Below are positions 7,331 through 17,026 of a stretch of DNA of 64,000 nt, piece by piece. The DNA is from JADJWR01 sp964509545 (GTDB taxonomy: Bacteria; Pseudomonadota; Gammaproteobacteria; Burkholderiales; Burkholderiaceae_F), in contig CAZDXQ010000009.1 in assembly GCA_964509545.1 (NCBI GenBank), positions 1-64,000 of the forward strand, read 5' to 3'. Position numbers and translations under genes: made by a program. Below the pieces are notes generated by a model. It was not told the DNA's origin, did no database searches, and worked only from the letters and a program-made list of their open reading frames with translations. Position 1 is the stretch's first letter. Every line of letters starts with the position of its first letter.

Positions 7331-7344
7331 TGGCGGAGACGGAC
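7331..7344. repeat. att direct repeat, tRNA-proximal copy
   Basis: TGGCGGAGACGGAC, the last 14 nt of the tRNA-Ser gene (read as its complement), is duplicated at 42-55. It marks the crossover region used by the integrase. Confidence 0.75.
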
Positions 7345-7424
7345 GGATTCGAACCGTCGATGCAGGTTTTTGCCCGCATGCTCCCTTAGCAGGGGAGTGC
7401 CTTCGACCTCTCGGCCACGTCTCC
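7331..7424 (-). tRNA. serX: tRNA-Ser (anticodon GCU)
   Basis: The minus strand folds as a serine tRNA: acceptor stem GGAGACG/CGTCTCC, anticodon stem CTCCC/GGGAG around the loop CTGCTAA with anticodon GCU, a long variable arm typical of serine tRNAs, the T loop TTCGAAT and an encoded CCA end. It reads codons AGC/AGU. Its 3' end is the integration site of the neighbouring element, and the gene is restored intact by the insertion. Confidence 0.95.
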
Positions 7425-7504
7425 GGTGTTTGGTGGCGCGCTGTTCCGCGCCGAAACGCGCGCAGTTTAGCGCGGCGACTGCCGCGCTCCAACGCGAGGC
7501 GCGA

Positions 7505-8761
<1,257 letters not shown>

Positions 8762-8857
8762 GCGCGGCCGCCGCCCCTTTCGACCATCACGATGAAGTGA
8801 ATCGGCGAATTATAGGGAGGCGCGCCTGCGCGGCCGCCGCGCGCGCTTTGCGCTATC

Positions 8858-10312
8858 TCAAGCCGGTCCGCCTTGCGGCAGCAGCGCCGCGTCGGCCTGC
8901 CATTCGAGGCGGACGCGATCGCCGCCGGCCTCGATCAGGCGCGTATCGGCACCGAGCCGGGCGACGTAGATCAGGCGGCCGTCGCGCCACACCAGCGGTA
9001 ACGAAGCGCGCTCGAATTCGGCGATGCCGGCCTCCTGGAACAGCCGCTTCAGCGTCTTCGATGGCCGCAACGGGTGCGGCTTGAAGCGCTCGCCGCCGCC
9101 GCGGCCGCGCAGTTGCAACGGCTCAGCGCGCAGCCACTCCGCGGCGAAGCCTTCGCCGTCGGTTGGCTCGAAACGCAGCACGCCGCCCCAGGCAGGTACG
9201 GCGATCTCGGCTTCGCCGCGCCAGCGGATCGTCACTTCGTCGTGGTGCTCGACCTGCGCGCCGCGCAGCAGCAGCAGGCCGCGATGGCGGCGAACTTCGC
9301 GCTGGCCGATGCGCACCTTCATCCGCGAATCGGCGCGGCTGCCCAGCGCCTGCGCCAACACCTGCTGCAACCGTGCCCGCGACGGCACCTGCGCGCCCTG
9401 CGCGGCCAGCCAGGCGCGCACCGTCACCGCGCGCCGGCCCGGCGGCAGCGCGGCGAGCCGGTCGAGCCACAACATGCCGGCCGGCGCATCCTCGGTGCAC
9501 GCGGCCAGATCCGCCGCCGCCAGTTCCTGCAGCGCCTGCGCGGACTCCGCCAGCAGGTCGATCGAACGCGCCGCGGCGCGCTGAAATCCGGGCCGTATCG
9601 CCCTGATCGCCGGCAGCACCTTCGCCCGCAGCGCACTGCGCAGAAGGCGCGGATCGGCATTGCTCGGATCGTCGACGTGGTCGAGGCTGCGCTGCGCCAC
9701 GTAATGCTCGATATCGGCACGCGGCATCGCCAGCCAGGGCCGCAACAGCACAGTCGGGCCGGAGAAGCTGCGCATCGCCATGAAGCCGGTCAGTCCGTCG
9801 ATGCCGGCGCCGCGCATCCACTGCATCAGAAAGGTTTCAATGCGGTCGTCGAGATGATGCGCGGTGAGCACGGCGGCGGCGCCGTGCTCGGCTGCGACCT
9901 CGGCCAGCGCGGCATAACGGGCGTTGCGCGCCGCCTGCTCGATGCCTTGACCACCCGGCTCCACCTGCACGCGCACGAGCTGCAGCGGCACCTCGAGGCG
10001 GGCACAGGCCCGCGCACAGAGCGCGGTCCACTGCTCGGCCTGCGGCAGCAAGCCGTGGTGCACGTGCACCGCCAGCAACCGGCCGAAGCCCTGGGTCCGG
10101 CTGCGGCGCAGTCGGCAGGCGGCGTCGAGCAGCGCCGTCGAATCGCGGCCGCCGCTGAAAGCGACGAGCAGCGGCCCGCGCGCGCGGCCGCGCTCCAACG
10201 GCGCCGCTTCGGCGCCGTCGTCGTCGAGTTCGGCCACCGCGTCGCGCAGCGCCGCCAGCAGCCGGCTGTCGACCGGATCAGGCCTCGGGAGTCGTTTCCT
10301 TGAACTTGCCAT
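8858..10312 (-). CDS. tilS: tRNA(Ile)-lysidine synthase
   Basis: Converts C34 of the CAU-anticodon tRNA-Ile to lysidine so that AUA is read as isoleucine. The PP-loop SGGRDS is at residues 53-58 (family pattern SGGxDS), followed by HVHHGL and THHLDD motifs of the N-type ATPase domain. The C-terminal part (about 375-484) matches the TilS substrate-binding domain (KTLKRLFQEAGI). The start is uncertain: the ATG at 10312 overlaps the end of accA by 35 bp, and a longer form from 10330 is possible. The overlap indicates co-transcription with accA. Confidence 0.92.
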   Translation of the reverse strand: MASSRKRLPRPDPVDSRLLAALRDAVAELDDDGAEAAPLERGRARGPLLVAFSGGRDSTALLDAACRLRRSRTQGFGRLLAVHVHHGLLPQAEQWTALCARACARLEVPLQLVRVQVEPGGQGIEQAARNARYAALAEVAAEHGAAAVLTAHHLDDRIETFLMQWMRGAGIDGLTGFMAMRSFSGPTVLLRPWLAMPRADIEHYVAQRSLDHVDDPSNADPRLLRSALRAKVLPAIRAIRPGFQRAAARSIDLLAESAQALQELAAADLAACTEDAPAGMLWLDRLAALPPGRRAVTVRAWLAAQGAQVPSRARLQQVLAQALGSRADSRMKVRIGQREVRRHRGLLLLRGAQVEHHDEVTIRWRGEAEIAVPAWGGVLRFEPTDGEGFAAEWLRAEPLQLRGRGGGERFKPHPLRPSKTLKRLFQEAGIAEFERASLPLVWRDGRLIYVARLGADTRLIEAGGDRVRLEWQADAALLPQGGPA

Positions 10313-11252
10313 AGCCGAGCAGACGGGCATGGCGCGCGGCGAGCAGTTCCTTCGGCTTCATCGCCTGGAACTGGCGCAGGCTGTCGGCCAGAGCGCGCTT
10401 CAGCAGCGCGGCCATCTGCTTCGGATCGCGGTGGGCGCCGCCGAGCGGCTCGGCGACGATGCGGTCGATCAGACCCAGCGCCTTGAGCCGGTGCGCCGTA
10501 AGCCCCAGCGCCTCGGCCGCCTCGGGCGCGCGCTCGGCGCTTTTCCACAGGATCGAGGCGCAGCCTTCGGGCGAGATCACCGAGTAGGTCGCGTATTGAA
10601 GCATCAGCACGTGATCGGCCACGGCGATGGCCAGCGCCCCGCCTGAGCCGCCCTCGCCGATGATGGTGGCGATGATCGGCACCTTCAGGTGCGACATCTC
10701 GGCCAGGTTGCGGCCGATCGCCTCCGACTGGCCGCGCTCCTCGGCGTCGACGCCGGGATAGGCTCCGGGCGTGTCGACGAAGGTGAAGACCGGCAGGCCG
10801 AATTTTTCGGCCAGCCGCATCAGCCGCAGCGCCTTGCGGTAGCCCTCCGGCTTGCTCATGCCGAAGTTGCGCGCGGTGCGCTCCTTGGTGTCGCGGCCTT
10901 TCTGGTGGCCGAGCACCATCGCCGGCAGCCCGTTGAAGCGGGCCAGGCCGCCGATGATCGAGGCATCGTCGGCGAAGGCGCGGTCGCCGTGCAGTTCGTG
11001 GAAGTCGGTGAAGATTTCGTTGACGTAATCGAGCGTGTACGGCCGCTGCGGATGGCGCGCCAGCTGCGACACCTGCCACGGCGTCAGCTTCGCGTACAGG
11101 TCCTTCAGCAGCGCCTGGCTCTTCTTCTGCAGCCGTTCGATCTCCTCGGAGATGTCGACCGCGGAATCGTCCTGCACGAAACGCAGTTCCTCGATCTTCG
11201 CCTCGAGCTCGGCGACCGGCTGCTCGAAATCCAGGAAAGTCGTCTTCGCCAT
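10278..11252 (-). CDS. accA: Acetyl-CoA carboxylase carboxyltransferase subunit alpha
   Basis: Alpha subunit of the carboxyltransferase that makes malonyl-CoA for fatty acid synthesis, working with AccD. The 324 residues run from MAKTTFLDFEQ through an N-terminal coiled segment (EEIERLQKKSQALLKDLYA) to the crotonase-like domain with GGLARFNG, FGMSKPEGYRKALR, TPGAYPG and GEGGSGGALAIA. The start at 11252 gives the standard N-terminus, and a GAGAAG ribosome binding site precedes it. It overlaps tilS downstream and lies 8 bp after the glycosylase gene. Confidence 0.97.
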   Translation of the reverse strand: MAKTTFLDFEQPVAELEAKIEELRFVQDDSAVDISEEIERLQKKSQALLKDLYAKLTPWQVSQLARHPQRPYTLDYVNEIFTDFHELHGDRAFADDASIIGGLARFNGLPAMVLGHQKGRDTKERTARNFGMSKPEGYRKALRLMRLAEKFGLPVFTFVDTPGAYPGVDAEERGQSEAIGRNLAEMSHLKVPIIATIIGEGGSGGALAIAVADHVLMLQYATYSVISPEGCASILWKSAERAPEAAEALGLTAHRLKALGLIDRIVAEPLGGAHRDPKQMAALLKRALADSLRQFQAMKPKELLAARHARLLGYGKFKETTPEA

Positions 11253-11260
11253 GTTCTTCT

Positions 11261-11902
11261 CTAGTACTCCACAGGCACCGGGTCGAGGCTGCGCCACAGG
11301 TACCACGTCGCCACGCTGGCCCATGGGCTCCACGCTGCGGCGAGGCCCAGCACCTGCTGCCTGCCCGCGCGCGCCAGCAACTCGCGCGCCGGCACGCCCT
11401 GCAGATAATGCAGGCTGACGGCCTTCAGCAGGCCCAGGTCGTCGAGCGGCAGCACATTAGGCCGCAACAGGTTAAAGATCAAGAACATCTCCGCCGACCA
11501 GCGACCGATGCCGCGGATGTCGGTCAGCCGCTCGATGATCGCCTCGTCGTCCATCGCCGCGAACGCGGCGGGGTCGACGCGGCCGTCGGCGAAGTGCGCG
11601 GCCAAGTCGCGCAGGTACTCGACCTTGCGCTCCGACAGTCCGCAGCCGCGCAGCGTCGTTGCCCGCCGGCGCAGCACGGCCCGTGGTGACATTTCCGGAC
11701 AGGCGGCCAGCAGGCGGCCCCACACCGCATCGGCGGCCTTCACCGAGATCTGCTGGCCGACGATCGAGCGCGCCAGCGTCGAGAACGGATCGCCGCGGGA
11801 GACCAGCGCCACGCGCGGGTGGCGGCGGATGATGCGCGCCATTACGGGGTCTGCCGACATCAGCGCGCGGCGGGCGCGCGGCCAGTAGTGCGGGCGGGTC
11901 AT
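11261..11902 (-). CDS. DNA-3-methyladenine glycosylase (HhH-GPD family)
   Basis: Base-excision repair enzyme removing alkylated purines. In the 213-residue protein the helix-hairpin-helix is at about 126-137 (LTDIRGIGRWSA), followed by the catalytic aspartate in LPLDDLGL (Asp154 or Asp155), as in AlkA-like enzymes. The conserved VGQQISVKAA segment at about 48-57 is also typical. It lacks the N-terminal AlkA domain, so it is the short single-domain type common in Betaproteobacteria. No Fe-S cysteine cluster is present, which argues against endonuclease III. It is 8 bp upstream of accA. Confidence 0.9.
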   Translation of the reverse strand: MTRPHYWPRARRALMSADPVMARIIRRHPRVALVSRGDPFSTLARSIVGQQISVKAADAVWGRLLAACPEMSPRAVLRRRATTLRGCGLSERKVEYLRDLAAHFADGRVDPAAFAAMDDEAIIERLTDIRGIGRWSAEMFLIFNLLRPNVLPLDDLGLLKAVSLHYLQGVPARELLARAGRQQVLGLAAAWSPWASVATWYLWRSLDPVPVEY

Positions 11903-11945
11903 CGGCGACCAGGCCGCTGCCGCAGGGCCCTGCCGAGGCGGCGGC

Positions 11946-11964
11946 GCACCCCCGCGGGGGGTGC
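11946..11964 (-). terminator. GC-rich hairpin downstream of cysS
   Basis: A perfect 8-bp stem (GCACCCCC/GGGGGTGC) with a 3-nt loop lies 31 bp past the cysS stop and 44 bp before the glycosylase start. Its position suits a terminator or attenuator, but there is no T tract on the minus strand. Confidence 0.35.
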
Positions 11965-11994
11965 AAGCGCTACGAACGGCGGTGCCGCCATTAC

Positions 11995-13422
11995 TTACTG
12001 CCGCCGCCAGGTCGTGCCCGACGGCGTGTCTTCGAGCACGATGCCGTGCGCCGAGAGTTCGGCGCGAATGCGATCAGCCTCGGCGAAATTCTTCGCTTTC
12101 TTGGCAGCGGTGCGGTTGGTGATCAGTTCGTCTATTTGCTCAATGGTTAGCCCACTGACGACCACAGACGAACTTGCACTGACCTGAATTTCATTAGTGG
12201 ACTTGCCTAAGGTGCCGGCAACGCCCTGCAAGAACTCGCGTGGCGGCCTCTGGAGCAACCCAAGCACGCCGCCCATCCCCTTGAGTTGCCGCGCCAGTTC
12301 GCGCGACTTCGTCCGGTTCACCTCGTTGGCCAGCGCGAACAGCACACCCACCGCCTCGGCGGTATTGAAGTCGTCGTCCATCGCCTCGCGGAAGCGCTGC
12401 GCGTGCGGCTCGCTCCACTCGACCTCTCCATCGGCAGCCGGCGTATCGCGCAGCGCCGTGTACAGCCGCATCAGGCCGGCGCGCGCCTCGCCGACCTGCT
12501 CCTCGCTGAATGACATCTGGCTGCGGTAGTGGGAGCGGACAAGGAAGAAGCGCAGAACCTCGCCGTCGTACTTGGCCAGTGCGTCGCGGATCGTCCAGAA
12601 GTTGCCCAGCGACTTCGACATCTTGTCCTCGCCGACACGCAGCGCGCCGCAGTGCATCCAGATGTTGGCGAACGGCTCGTCGAACGCGCCCTCGCTCTGC
12701 GCGATCTCGTTCTCGTGATGCGGGAAGATCAGGTCGGGGCCGCCGCCGTGGATGTCGAAGTGGCGGCCAAGCAGTTCGGCTGCCATCGCCGAGCACTCGA
12801 TGTGCCAGCCCGGGCGGCCAGGGCCCCACTTCGACGTCCACTGCGGCTCGCCGGGCTTGACCCGTTTCCACAGCACGAAGTCGAGGGGGTCGCGCTTGCC
12901 TTCGCCGACCGCGACCCGCTCGCCGGCGCGCAGGTCGTCGACCGACTTGCCCGACAGCCGCCCATAGCGCGGGAAGCTGCGCACCGCGTAGTCGACGTCG
13001 CCGTCGTCGGCCTGGTAGGCCAATCCCTTCTTCTCCAGCAGGTCGATGATGCCGAGCATCTGCGGGATGTAGTCGGTGGCGCGCGGTTCGTGGTCCGGCC
13101 TGATGCAGCCGAGCGCGGCAAGGTCGTCGCGCATGTGGCGCGTGAATTCGTCGCTCAGCGCCGACGGCGTGATGCCGCGCTCGGCCGCCCGCTTGATGAT
13201 CTTGTCGTCGACGTCGGTGATGTTGCGCACGTAGCTGACGCGGTAGCCGCGCTCACGCAGCCAGCGCACGACGACATCGAAGGCCACCAGCGTCCGGCCG
13301 TTGCCCATGTGGCAGAAGTCATAGACGGTGACGCCGCAGACGTAGATGCGGACATGGCCGGGCTCGATCGGTTCGAGCGCCGCACGCGAGCGCGTCAGCG
13401 TGTTATAGACGGTGATCGTCAT
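11995..13422 (-). CDS. cysS: Cysteinyl-tRNA synthetase
   Basis: Charges tRNA-Cys. Class I synthetase of 475 residues with the zinc Cys29 in YVCGVTVYD, the HIGH-type motif HMGN at 38-41 and KMSKS at 267-271. The C-terminal anticodon-binding part ends in the usual RIRAELSAHGIVLEDTPSGT region. A Thr/Ser-rich insertion (about 425-440) precedes it. The start at 13422 gives the normal N-terminus MTITVYNTLTRSRAALEPIE; the frame stays open upstream only as a shadow. Confidence 0.97.
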   Translation of the reverse strand: MTITVYNTLTRSRAALEPIEPGHVRIYVCGVTVYDFCHMGNGRTLVAFDVVVRWLRERGYRVSYVRNITDVDDKIIKRAAERGITPSALSDEFTRHMRDDLAALGCIRPDHEPRATDYIPQMLGIIDLLEKKGLAYQADDGDVDYAVRSFPRYGRLSGKSVDDLRAGERVAVGEGKRDPLDFVLWKRVKPGEPQWTSKWGPGRPGWHIECSAMAAELLGRHFDIHGGGPDLIFPHHENEIAQSEGAFDEPFANIWMHCGALRVGEDKMSKSLGNFWTIRDALAKYDGEVLRFFLVRSHYRSQMSFSEEQVGEARAGLMRLYTALRDTPAADGEVEWSEPHAQRFREAMDDDFNTAEAVGVLFALANEVNRTKSRELARQLKGMGGVLGLLQRPPREFLQGVAGTLGKSTNEIQVSASSSVVVSGLTIEQIDELITNRTAAKKAKNFAEADRIRAELSAHGIVLEDTPSGTTWRRQ

Positions 13423-13610
13423 GGCGGAAGGCTGCGGAGGTTCGTCCTGTCTCGGCGGCGGGCCGCAAGACTGCGGCGGCCGTGGCAAGGTCGCGGCGTG
13501 ACGGCGAAGGTCAACAGCGGCGGACGAACATCGACGGAGCCGAAGGACGCTGGACGCGTTGATAAGATGCGGCCGCAGTATATCGCCCGCCATCGCCTTC
13601 GCCGATTTCA

Positions 13611-14144
13611 GTGAAACTGCTTTGCGCCATCTTCGCCTGCGCCGCGCTGGCCGCGGCGCTGCCGGCCGGCGCGCAGGCGCCGGGCGCGCCCAGCCCGGCG
13701 ACCGAAGTCGGCACGCTGATGAAGGCGGGCAGGCTTGACGAGGCGCTCGCCCGCGCCGACGCCCGGCTGAAGGACAATCCGCGCGACGCGCAGGTCCGCT
13801 TCATGCGCGGTGTGATCCTGACCGAACAGGGCAAGACGGTCGAGGCCACGGCCGTGTTCGAGCGTCTGGTCCAGGAGTTTCCCGAACTGCCCGAGCCGTA
13901 CAACAACCTCGCCGTGCTGCACGCGGCGCAGGGGCGCTACGAAACGGCTTTCCGGCTGCTGCAGCAGGCGCTGGCGGCACAGCCGAATTACGTGACCGCG
14001 TACGAGAACCTCGGCGACCTGCACCTGTCGATGGCCGAGGCGGCTTACGGCAGGGCCCTCGAACTCGACGCGAAGCAGCGCCTCGCCCGCAGCAAGCTCG
14101 AACTGGCGCGCGAACTGAACGCGCGCATCCGGGCGCTGCGCTGA
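13611..14144 (+). CDS. Exported TPR-repeat protein
   Basis: A 177-residue protein with a cleavable signal peptide (MKLLCAIFACAALAAALPAG, cut near AQA at about 20-22) and three to four tetratricopeptide repeats from about residue 30 to 165 (AGRLDEALARADARLKDNP, AQVRFMRGVILTEQGK, PYNNLAVLHAAQGRYETAF). It is probably periplasmic or membrane-associated and mediates protein contacts. It starts the run TPR-ppiA-ppiB-lpxH; this order of a TPR protein before two cyclophilins is common in Betaproteobacteria and hints at a link with envelope protein folding. No specific partner can be named. Confidence 0.85.
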   Translation: MKLLCAIFACAALAAALPAGAQAPGAPSPATEVGTLMKAGRLDEALARADARLKDNPRDAQVRFMRGVILTEQGKTVEATAVFERLVQEFPELPEPYNNLAVLHAAQGRYETAFRLLQQALAAQPNYVTAYENLGDLHLSMAEAAYGRALELDAKQRLARSKLELARELNARIRALR

Positions 14145-14175
14145 ATCCACTGACTTTGTGCAAAGGAAACCATCG

Positions 14176-14769
14176 ATGCATCAGTTTCTCCAACGGATCG
14201 CCCGTCCGCTCGTCGCGGCGGCATTCGCCGCCGTGTTTTCCGCCACCGCCGCCGCGCAGGACAAAGCCGCGGCCGGCGTGCGCGTGCTGCTCGCCACCAG
14301 CGCCGGCGACATCACGCTGCAGCTCGAACCTGACAAGGCGCCGAAGACGGTGGCCAACTTCCTCGACTACGTCAAGGGCGGCCACTACGACGGCACCGTG
14401 TTCCACCGCGTGATCGACGGCTTCATGATCCAGGGCGGCGGCTTCACGCCGGAGATGACGCAGAAGCCGACGCGGCCGCCGATCCCGCTCGAATCGCGCA
14501 ACGGGCTGAAGAACGAGCGCGGCAGCATCGCCATGGCGCGCACGGGCGTCCCGGATTCGGCGACGGCGCAGTTCTTCATCAACGTCGTCGACAACCCGCG
14601 TCTCGACTATCCCAACCCCGACGGCAACGGCTACGCGGTCTTCGGCCGCGTCGTCGCCGGCATGGATGTCGTCGACAGGATCCGTGCGGTGGAAACGGGC
14701 AGCGTCAAGGGGCACCAGAACGTCCCGCTCAAGCCGGTGCTGATCCGCTCGGCCAGCATCGTCAAGTAA
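14176..14769 (+). CDS. ppiA: Periplasmic cyclophilin-type peptidyl-prolyl isomerase
   Basis: Catalyses cis-trans isomerisation of X-Pro bonds. A signal peptide (about 1-27, ending SATAAAQ) sends it to the periplasm. The cyclophilin domain starts at about residue 36 and has FHRVIDGFMIQGGGF, ATAQFFINV and YAVFGRVV motifs with the catalytic Arg in FHRV. The start at 14176 was chosen because AAAGGAAAC lies just upstream; a frame 18 bp longer has no such site. It lies 21 bp before the cytosolic paralogue ppiB, from which it differs mainly by the signal peptide. Confidence 0.93.
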   Translation: MHQFLQRIARPLVAAAFAAVFSATAAAQDKAAAGVRVLLATSAGDITLQLEPDKAPKTVANFLDYVKGGHYDGTVFHRVIDGFMIQGGGFTPEMTQKPTRPPIPLESRNGLKNERGSIAMARTGVPDSATAQFFINVVDNPRLDYPNPDGNGYAVFGRVVAGMDVVDRIRAVETGSVKGHQNVPLKPVLIRSASIVK

Positions 14770-14790
14770 CCCTCCACCCAAGGAAACGCC

Positions 14791-15288
14791 ATGGTTCGCC
14801 TGCACACCAGCTTCGGCCCGATCACGATCAGCCTCGATGCCGACAAGGCGCCGAAGACGGTCGCCAACTTCCTCGGCTACGTGAAAAGCGGCCATTACGA
14901 CGGCACGATCTTCCACCGCGTGATCAACGGCTTCATGATCCAGGGCGGCGGCTTCGCGCCCGGCATGAAGCAGAAGCCCACTGGGGCGCCAGTGGCCAAC
15001 GAGGCCGACAACGGCCTGCGCAACGACAAATACACGATCGCGATGGCGCGCACCTCCGATCCGCACTCGGCCACGGCGCAGTTCTTCATCAACGTCGCCG
15101 ACAACGCCTTCCTCAACCATACGGCGCCGACGGCGCAGGGCTGGGGCTACTGCGTGTTCGGCAAAGTGACCGAGGGCACGGACGTCGTCGACCGGATCAA
15201 GGCCGTCGCCACCGGCCGCAGCGGCATGCATCAGGACGTTCCGCAGGACGACGTGGTCATCGAACGCGCCGAAGTGCTCGGCGCCTAG
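14791..15288 (+). CDS. ppiB: Cytosolic cyclophilin-type peptidyl-prolyl isomerase
   Basis: A 165-residue cyclophilin without signal peptide. The domain covers the whole protein (MVRLHTSFGPITISLDADKA, FHRVINGFMIQGGGF, ATAQFFINV, YCVFGKVTEG). It is clearly a close paralogue of the upstream gene: the two share long identical peptide runs such as KAPKTVANFL and sit 21 bp apart, so a tandem duplication with change of location is likely. AAGGAAAC precedes the ATG. Probably in one operon with lpxH 17 bp downstream. Confidence 0.95.
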   Translation: MVRLHTSFGPITISLDADKAPKTVANFLGYVKSGHYDGTIFHRVINGFMIQGGGFAPGMKQKPTGAPVANEADNGLRNDKYTIAMARTSDPHSATAQFFINVADNAFLNHTAPTAQGWGYCVFGKVTEGTDVVDRIKAVATGRSGMHQDVPQDDVVIERAEVLGA

Positions 15289-15305
15289 GCGCCGGCGCGA
15301 AGCTG

Positions 15306-16121
15306 ATGAACGGCGCAGCGCCGCCCGATCCGCCGCCGGTGCTGCTGCCGCAACTGGCGCGCATCGAACTGCGCGACCCGCTGTTCATCTCCGACCTGCA
15401 CCTGAATGCCGGCGCGCCGGCCACGCTGGCGCGCTTCCTGCGCTTCTGCGCCGAGGATGCGGCCGGGCATGCCGAACTGGTGATCCTCGGCGACCTCTTC
15501 GAGTATTGGATCGGCGACGACACGCTCGACGACGACAGCGACACGGTGTCGCGAATGGTCGCCGACGCATTGCATTCGCTGAACGGGCGCGGCGTGCAGA
15601 TCTGCGTGATGCACGGCAACCGCGACCTGCTTCTCGGCGCCCGGTTCCTGCGCGCCGCCGGCGCGCGGCTGCTCGCCGATCCGGCGGTCGCCGTGATCGG
15701 CGGCCGCGAGGTGCTGCTGGCGCACGGTGATGCGTGGTGCACGCAGGACGTCGAGTACATGCGCTTTCGCGCCTCCATCCGGCAGGAGGCGATGCAGCGC
15801 CAGTTCCTCGCCGGACCCCGCGCTGCACGCCAGGCGTTCATGGGCGCGGCCCGTGCCCGGAGCGAAGCGGGCAAACGCGCCAAGGCGATGCAGATCATGG
15901 ATGTGACGCCGGAGGCCGTCGACGCCGCACTGCGCGCCAGCGGCCTGCACCAGTTGATCCATGGCCATACGCATCGTCCGGCCGTGCACCGCTTCGTGCT
16001 CGACGGCCAGCCGGCCGAGCGCTGGGTGCTGCCCGACTGGGACTTCGACGCACAGACGGTTCGCGGCGGCGCGATCGCGGTCAGCCGCGGCGAACTGGTG
16101 AACGTGGCGCTCGCCGCCTGA
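15306..16121 (+). CDS. lpxH: UDP-2,3-diacylglucosamine diphosphatase
   Basis: Hydrolyses UDP-2,3-diacylglucosamine to lipid X in lipid A synthesis, at the inner face of the inner membrane. The 271-residue calcineurin-like protein shows the metal motifs DLHLN (30-34), GDLFEYWIGDD (62-72), GNRD (104-107), an AHGD motif and the late GHTHRP. Presence of LpxH indicates a Gram-negative outer membrane with lipid A. The first 20 residues are a Pro-rich extension. It follows ppiB by 17 bp, so co-transcription is likely. Confidence 0.95.
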   Translation: MNGAAPPDPPPVLLPQLARIELRDPLFISDLHLNAGAPATLARFLRFCAEDAAGHAELVILGDLFEYWIGDDTLDDDSDTVSRMVADALHSLNGRGVQICVMHGNRDLLLGARFLRAAGARLLADPAVAVIGGREVLLAHGDAWCTQDVEYMRFRASIRQEAMQRQFLAGPRAARQAFMGAARARSEAGKRAKAMQIMDVTPEAVDAALRASGLHQLIHGHTHRPAVHRFVLDGQPAERWVLPDWDFDAQTVRGGAIAVSRGELVNVALAA

Positions 16122-16123
16122 AT

Positions 16124-16150
16124 CGTCGTGCCGGTGAAGGCGGGCATCGG
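16124..16150. repeat. Degenerate intergenic palindromic repeat (REP-like)
   Basis: The stretch starting CGTCGTGCCGGTGAAGG resembles the widespread intergenic pattern CGTCATTCCCGCG-AAGCGGGAATCC and aligns at roughly two thirds of positions with 41879-41908. It directly follows the lpxH stop in a convergent gap with cysE (113 bp). Confidence 0.35.
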
Positions 16151-16234
16151 GTTCCTGCGTCGCACATCGGGCCCCGCCGCTGGCCTGAAGCCTGCAACAA
16201 CGGGCGCCGCCTGGGCGACGGATAGCCCGCGCGT

Positions 16235-16993
16235 CTACTCGTCCACCAGCCGGTTCAGCTCGCTCGGATCGACCGTCGGCCGCTCGGCGCTGACATCCTC
16301 GACGGAGATGCCGTGGCGGCGCAGCGCGGCAACGAGGCGATCGATCTCGCGCTGCTGCTGGTCCGCATGGTCGATCAGGCCGTGCAGCGCCTTGACCAGC
16401 GGATCGTCGCCGCCCTGCGACAAACCGTAAGCAGAGAACCCCATCCGGTTGGCGGCCGATTCGCGCGCGGCATCGACGTCCTTGTGCAGGATGCGCGCCG
16501 GATTGCCGACCGCGGTGGCACCTGCCGGCACCTCCTTGATCACCACCGCGTTGCCGCCGATGCGCGCGCCATCGCCGACCGTGAAGCCGCCGAGCACCTG
16601 CGCGCCGGCGCCGACGATCACGCCGCGGCCCAGCGTCGGATGGCGCTTCGCGCCCCGCGCAAGCGACGTCCCGCCCAGCGTGACGCCCTGGTAGATCGTG
16701 CAGTCGTCGCCGATTTCGGCGGTCTCGCCGATGACGATGCCCATGCCGTGATCGATGAACACGCGCCGGCCGACTTTGGCCGCCGGATGGATCTCGATGC
16801 CGGTCAGCCAGCGCGCCATGTGCGAGATGAAGCGCCCCAGCCAGCGCAGCCCGCTGCGCCAGCAGGCATGCGCGAACCGATGCATCCATAACGAATGCAG
16901 GCCCGGATAGCAGGTCAGCACCTCGAAGGCGGTGCGCGCGGCCGGATCGCGTTCCAGCACGCAGCGGATGTCTTCGCGCAGGCGGTCGAACAT
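16235..16993 (-). CDS. cysE: Serine O-acetyltransferase
   Basis: Makes O-acetylserine from serine and acetyl-CoA, feeding cysteine synthesis. The 252-residue protein has the N-terminal SATase helices (MFDRLREDIRCVLERDPAAR) and a left-handed beta-helix of hexapeptide repeats (about 65-175: GIEIHPAAKVGRRVFIDHGM, GVTLGGTSL, GNAVVIKEVPAGATAVGNPA). The FIDHGMG histidine is the expected active-site residue. The C-terminal tail (about 190-252) is longer than in E. coli and lacks the usual terminal Ile, so feedback by interaction with cysteine synthase may differ. Convergent with lpxH. Confidence 0.95.
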   Translation of the reverse strand: MFDRLREDIRCVLERDPAARTAFEVLTCYPGLHSLWMHRFAHACWRSGLRWLGRFISHMARWLTGIEIHPAAKVGRRVFIDHGMGIVIGETAEIGDDCTIYQGVTLGGTSLARGAKRHPTLGRGVIVGAGAQVLGGFTVGDGARIGGNAVVIKEVPAGATAVGNPARILHKDVDAARESAANRMGFSAYGLSQGGDDPLVKALHGLIDHADQQQREIDRLVAALRRHGISVEDVSAERPTVDPSELNRLVDE

Positions 16994-17026
16994 GATCGTG
17001 GCCGTTCGGCTGCAGAGGCCGCGATT

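Larger units (their letters stand above)
42..7344. mobile_element. Integrated PICI-like / minimal satellite element in tRNA-Ser
   Basis: The stretch is bounded by a 14-bp direct repeat (TGGCGGAGACGGAC at 42-55 and 7331-7344) that equals the 3' end of the tRNA-Ser gene including its CCA. The integrase gene lies next to the intact tRNA, as expected for site-specific insertion at a tRNA 3' end. All ten genes run on the minus strand from int towards the left end: int, unknown, AlpA-like, small unknown, helicase, SSB-like, HTH, unknown, TerS-like, HIRAN-like. There are no capsid, tail, lysis, relaxase or type IV secretion genes. This matches phage satellites or small integrative elements. The satellite reading is an inference; the boundaries are read directly. 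Confidence 0.8.

Noticed and set aside
11946..11964. GCACCCCC hairpin as a copy of the dispersed palindrome at 17887
   Set aside because: It shares only G/C runs and lacks the CAAGGAAAC arms.
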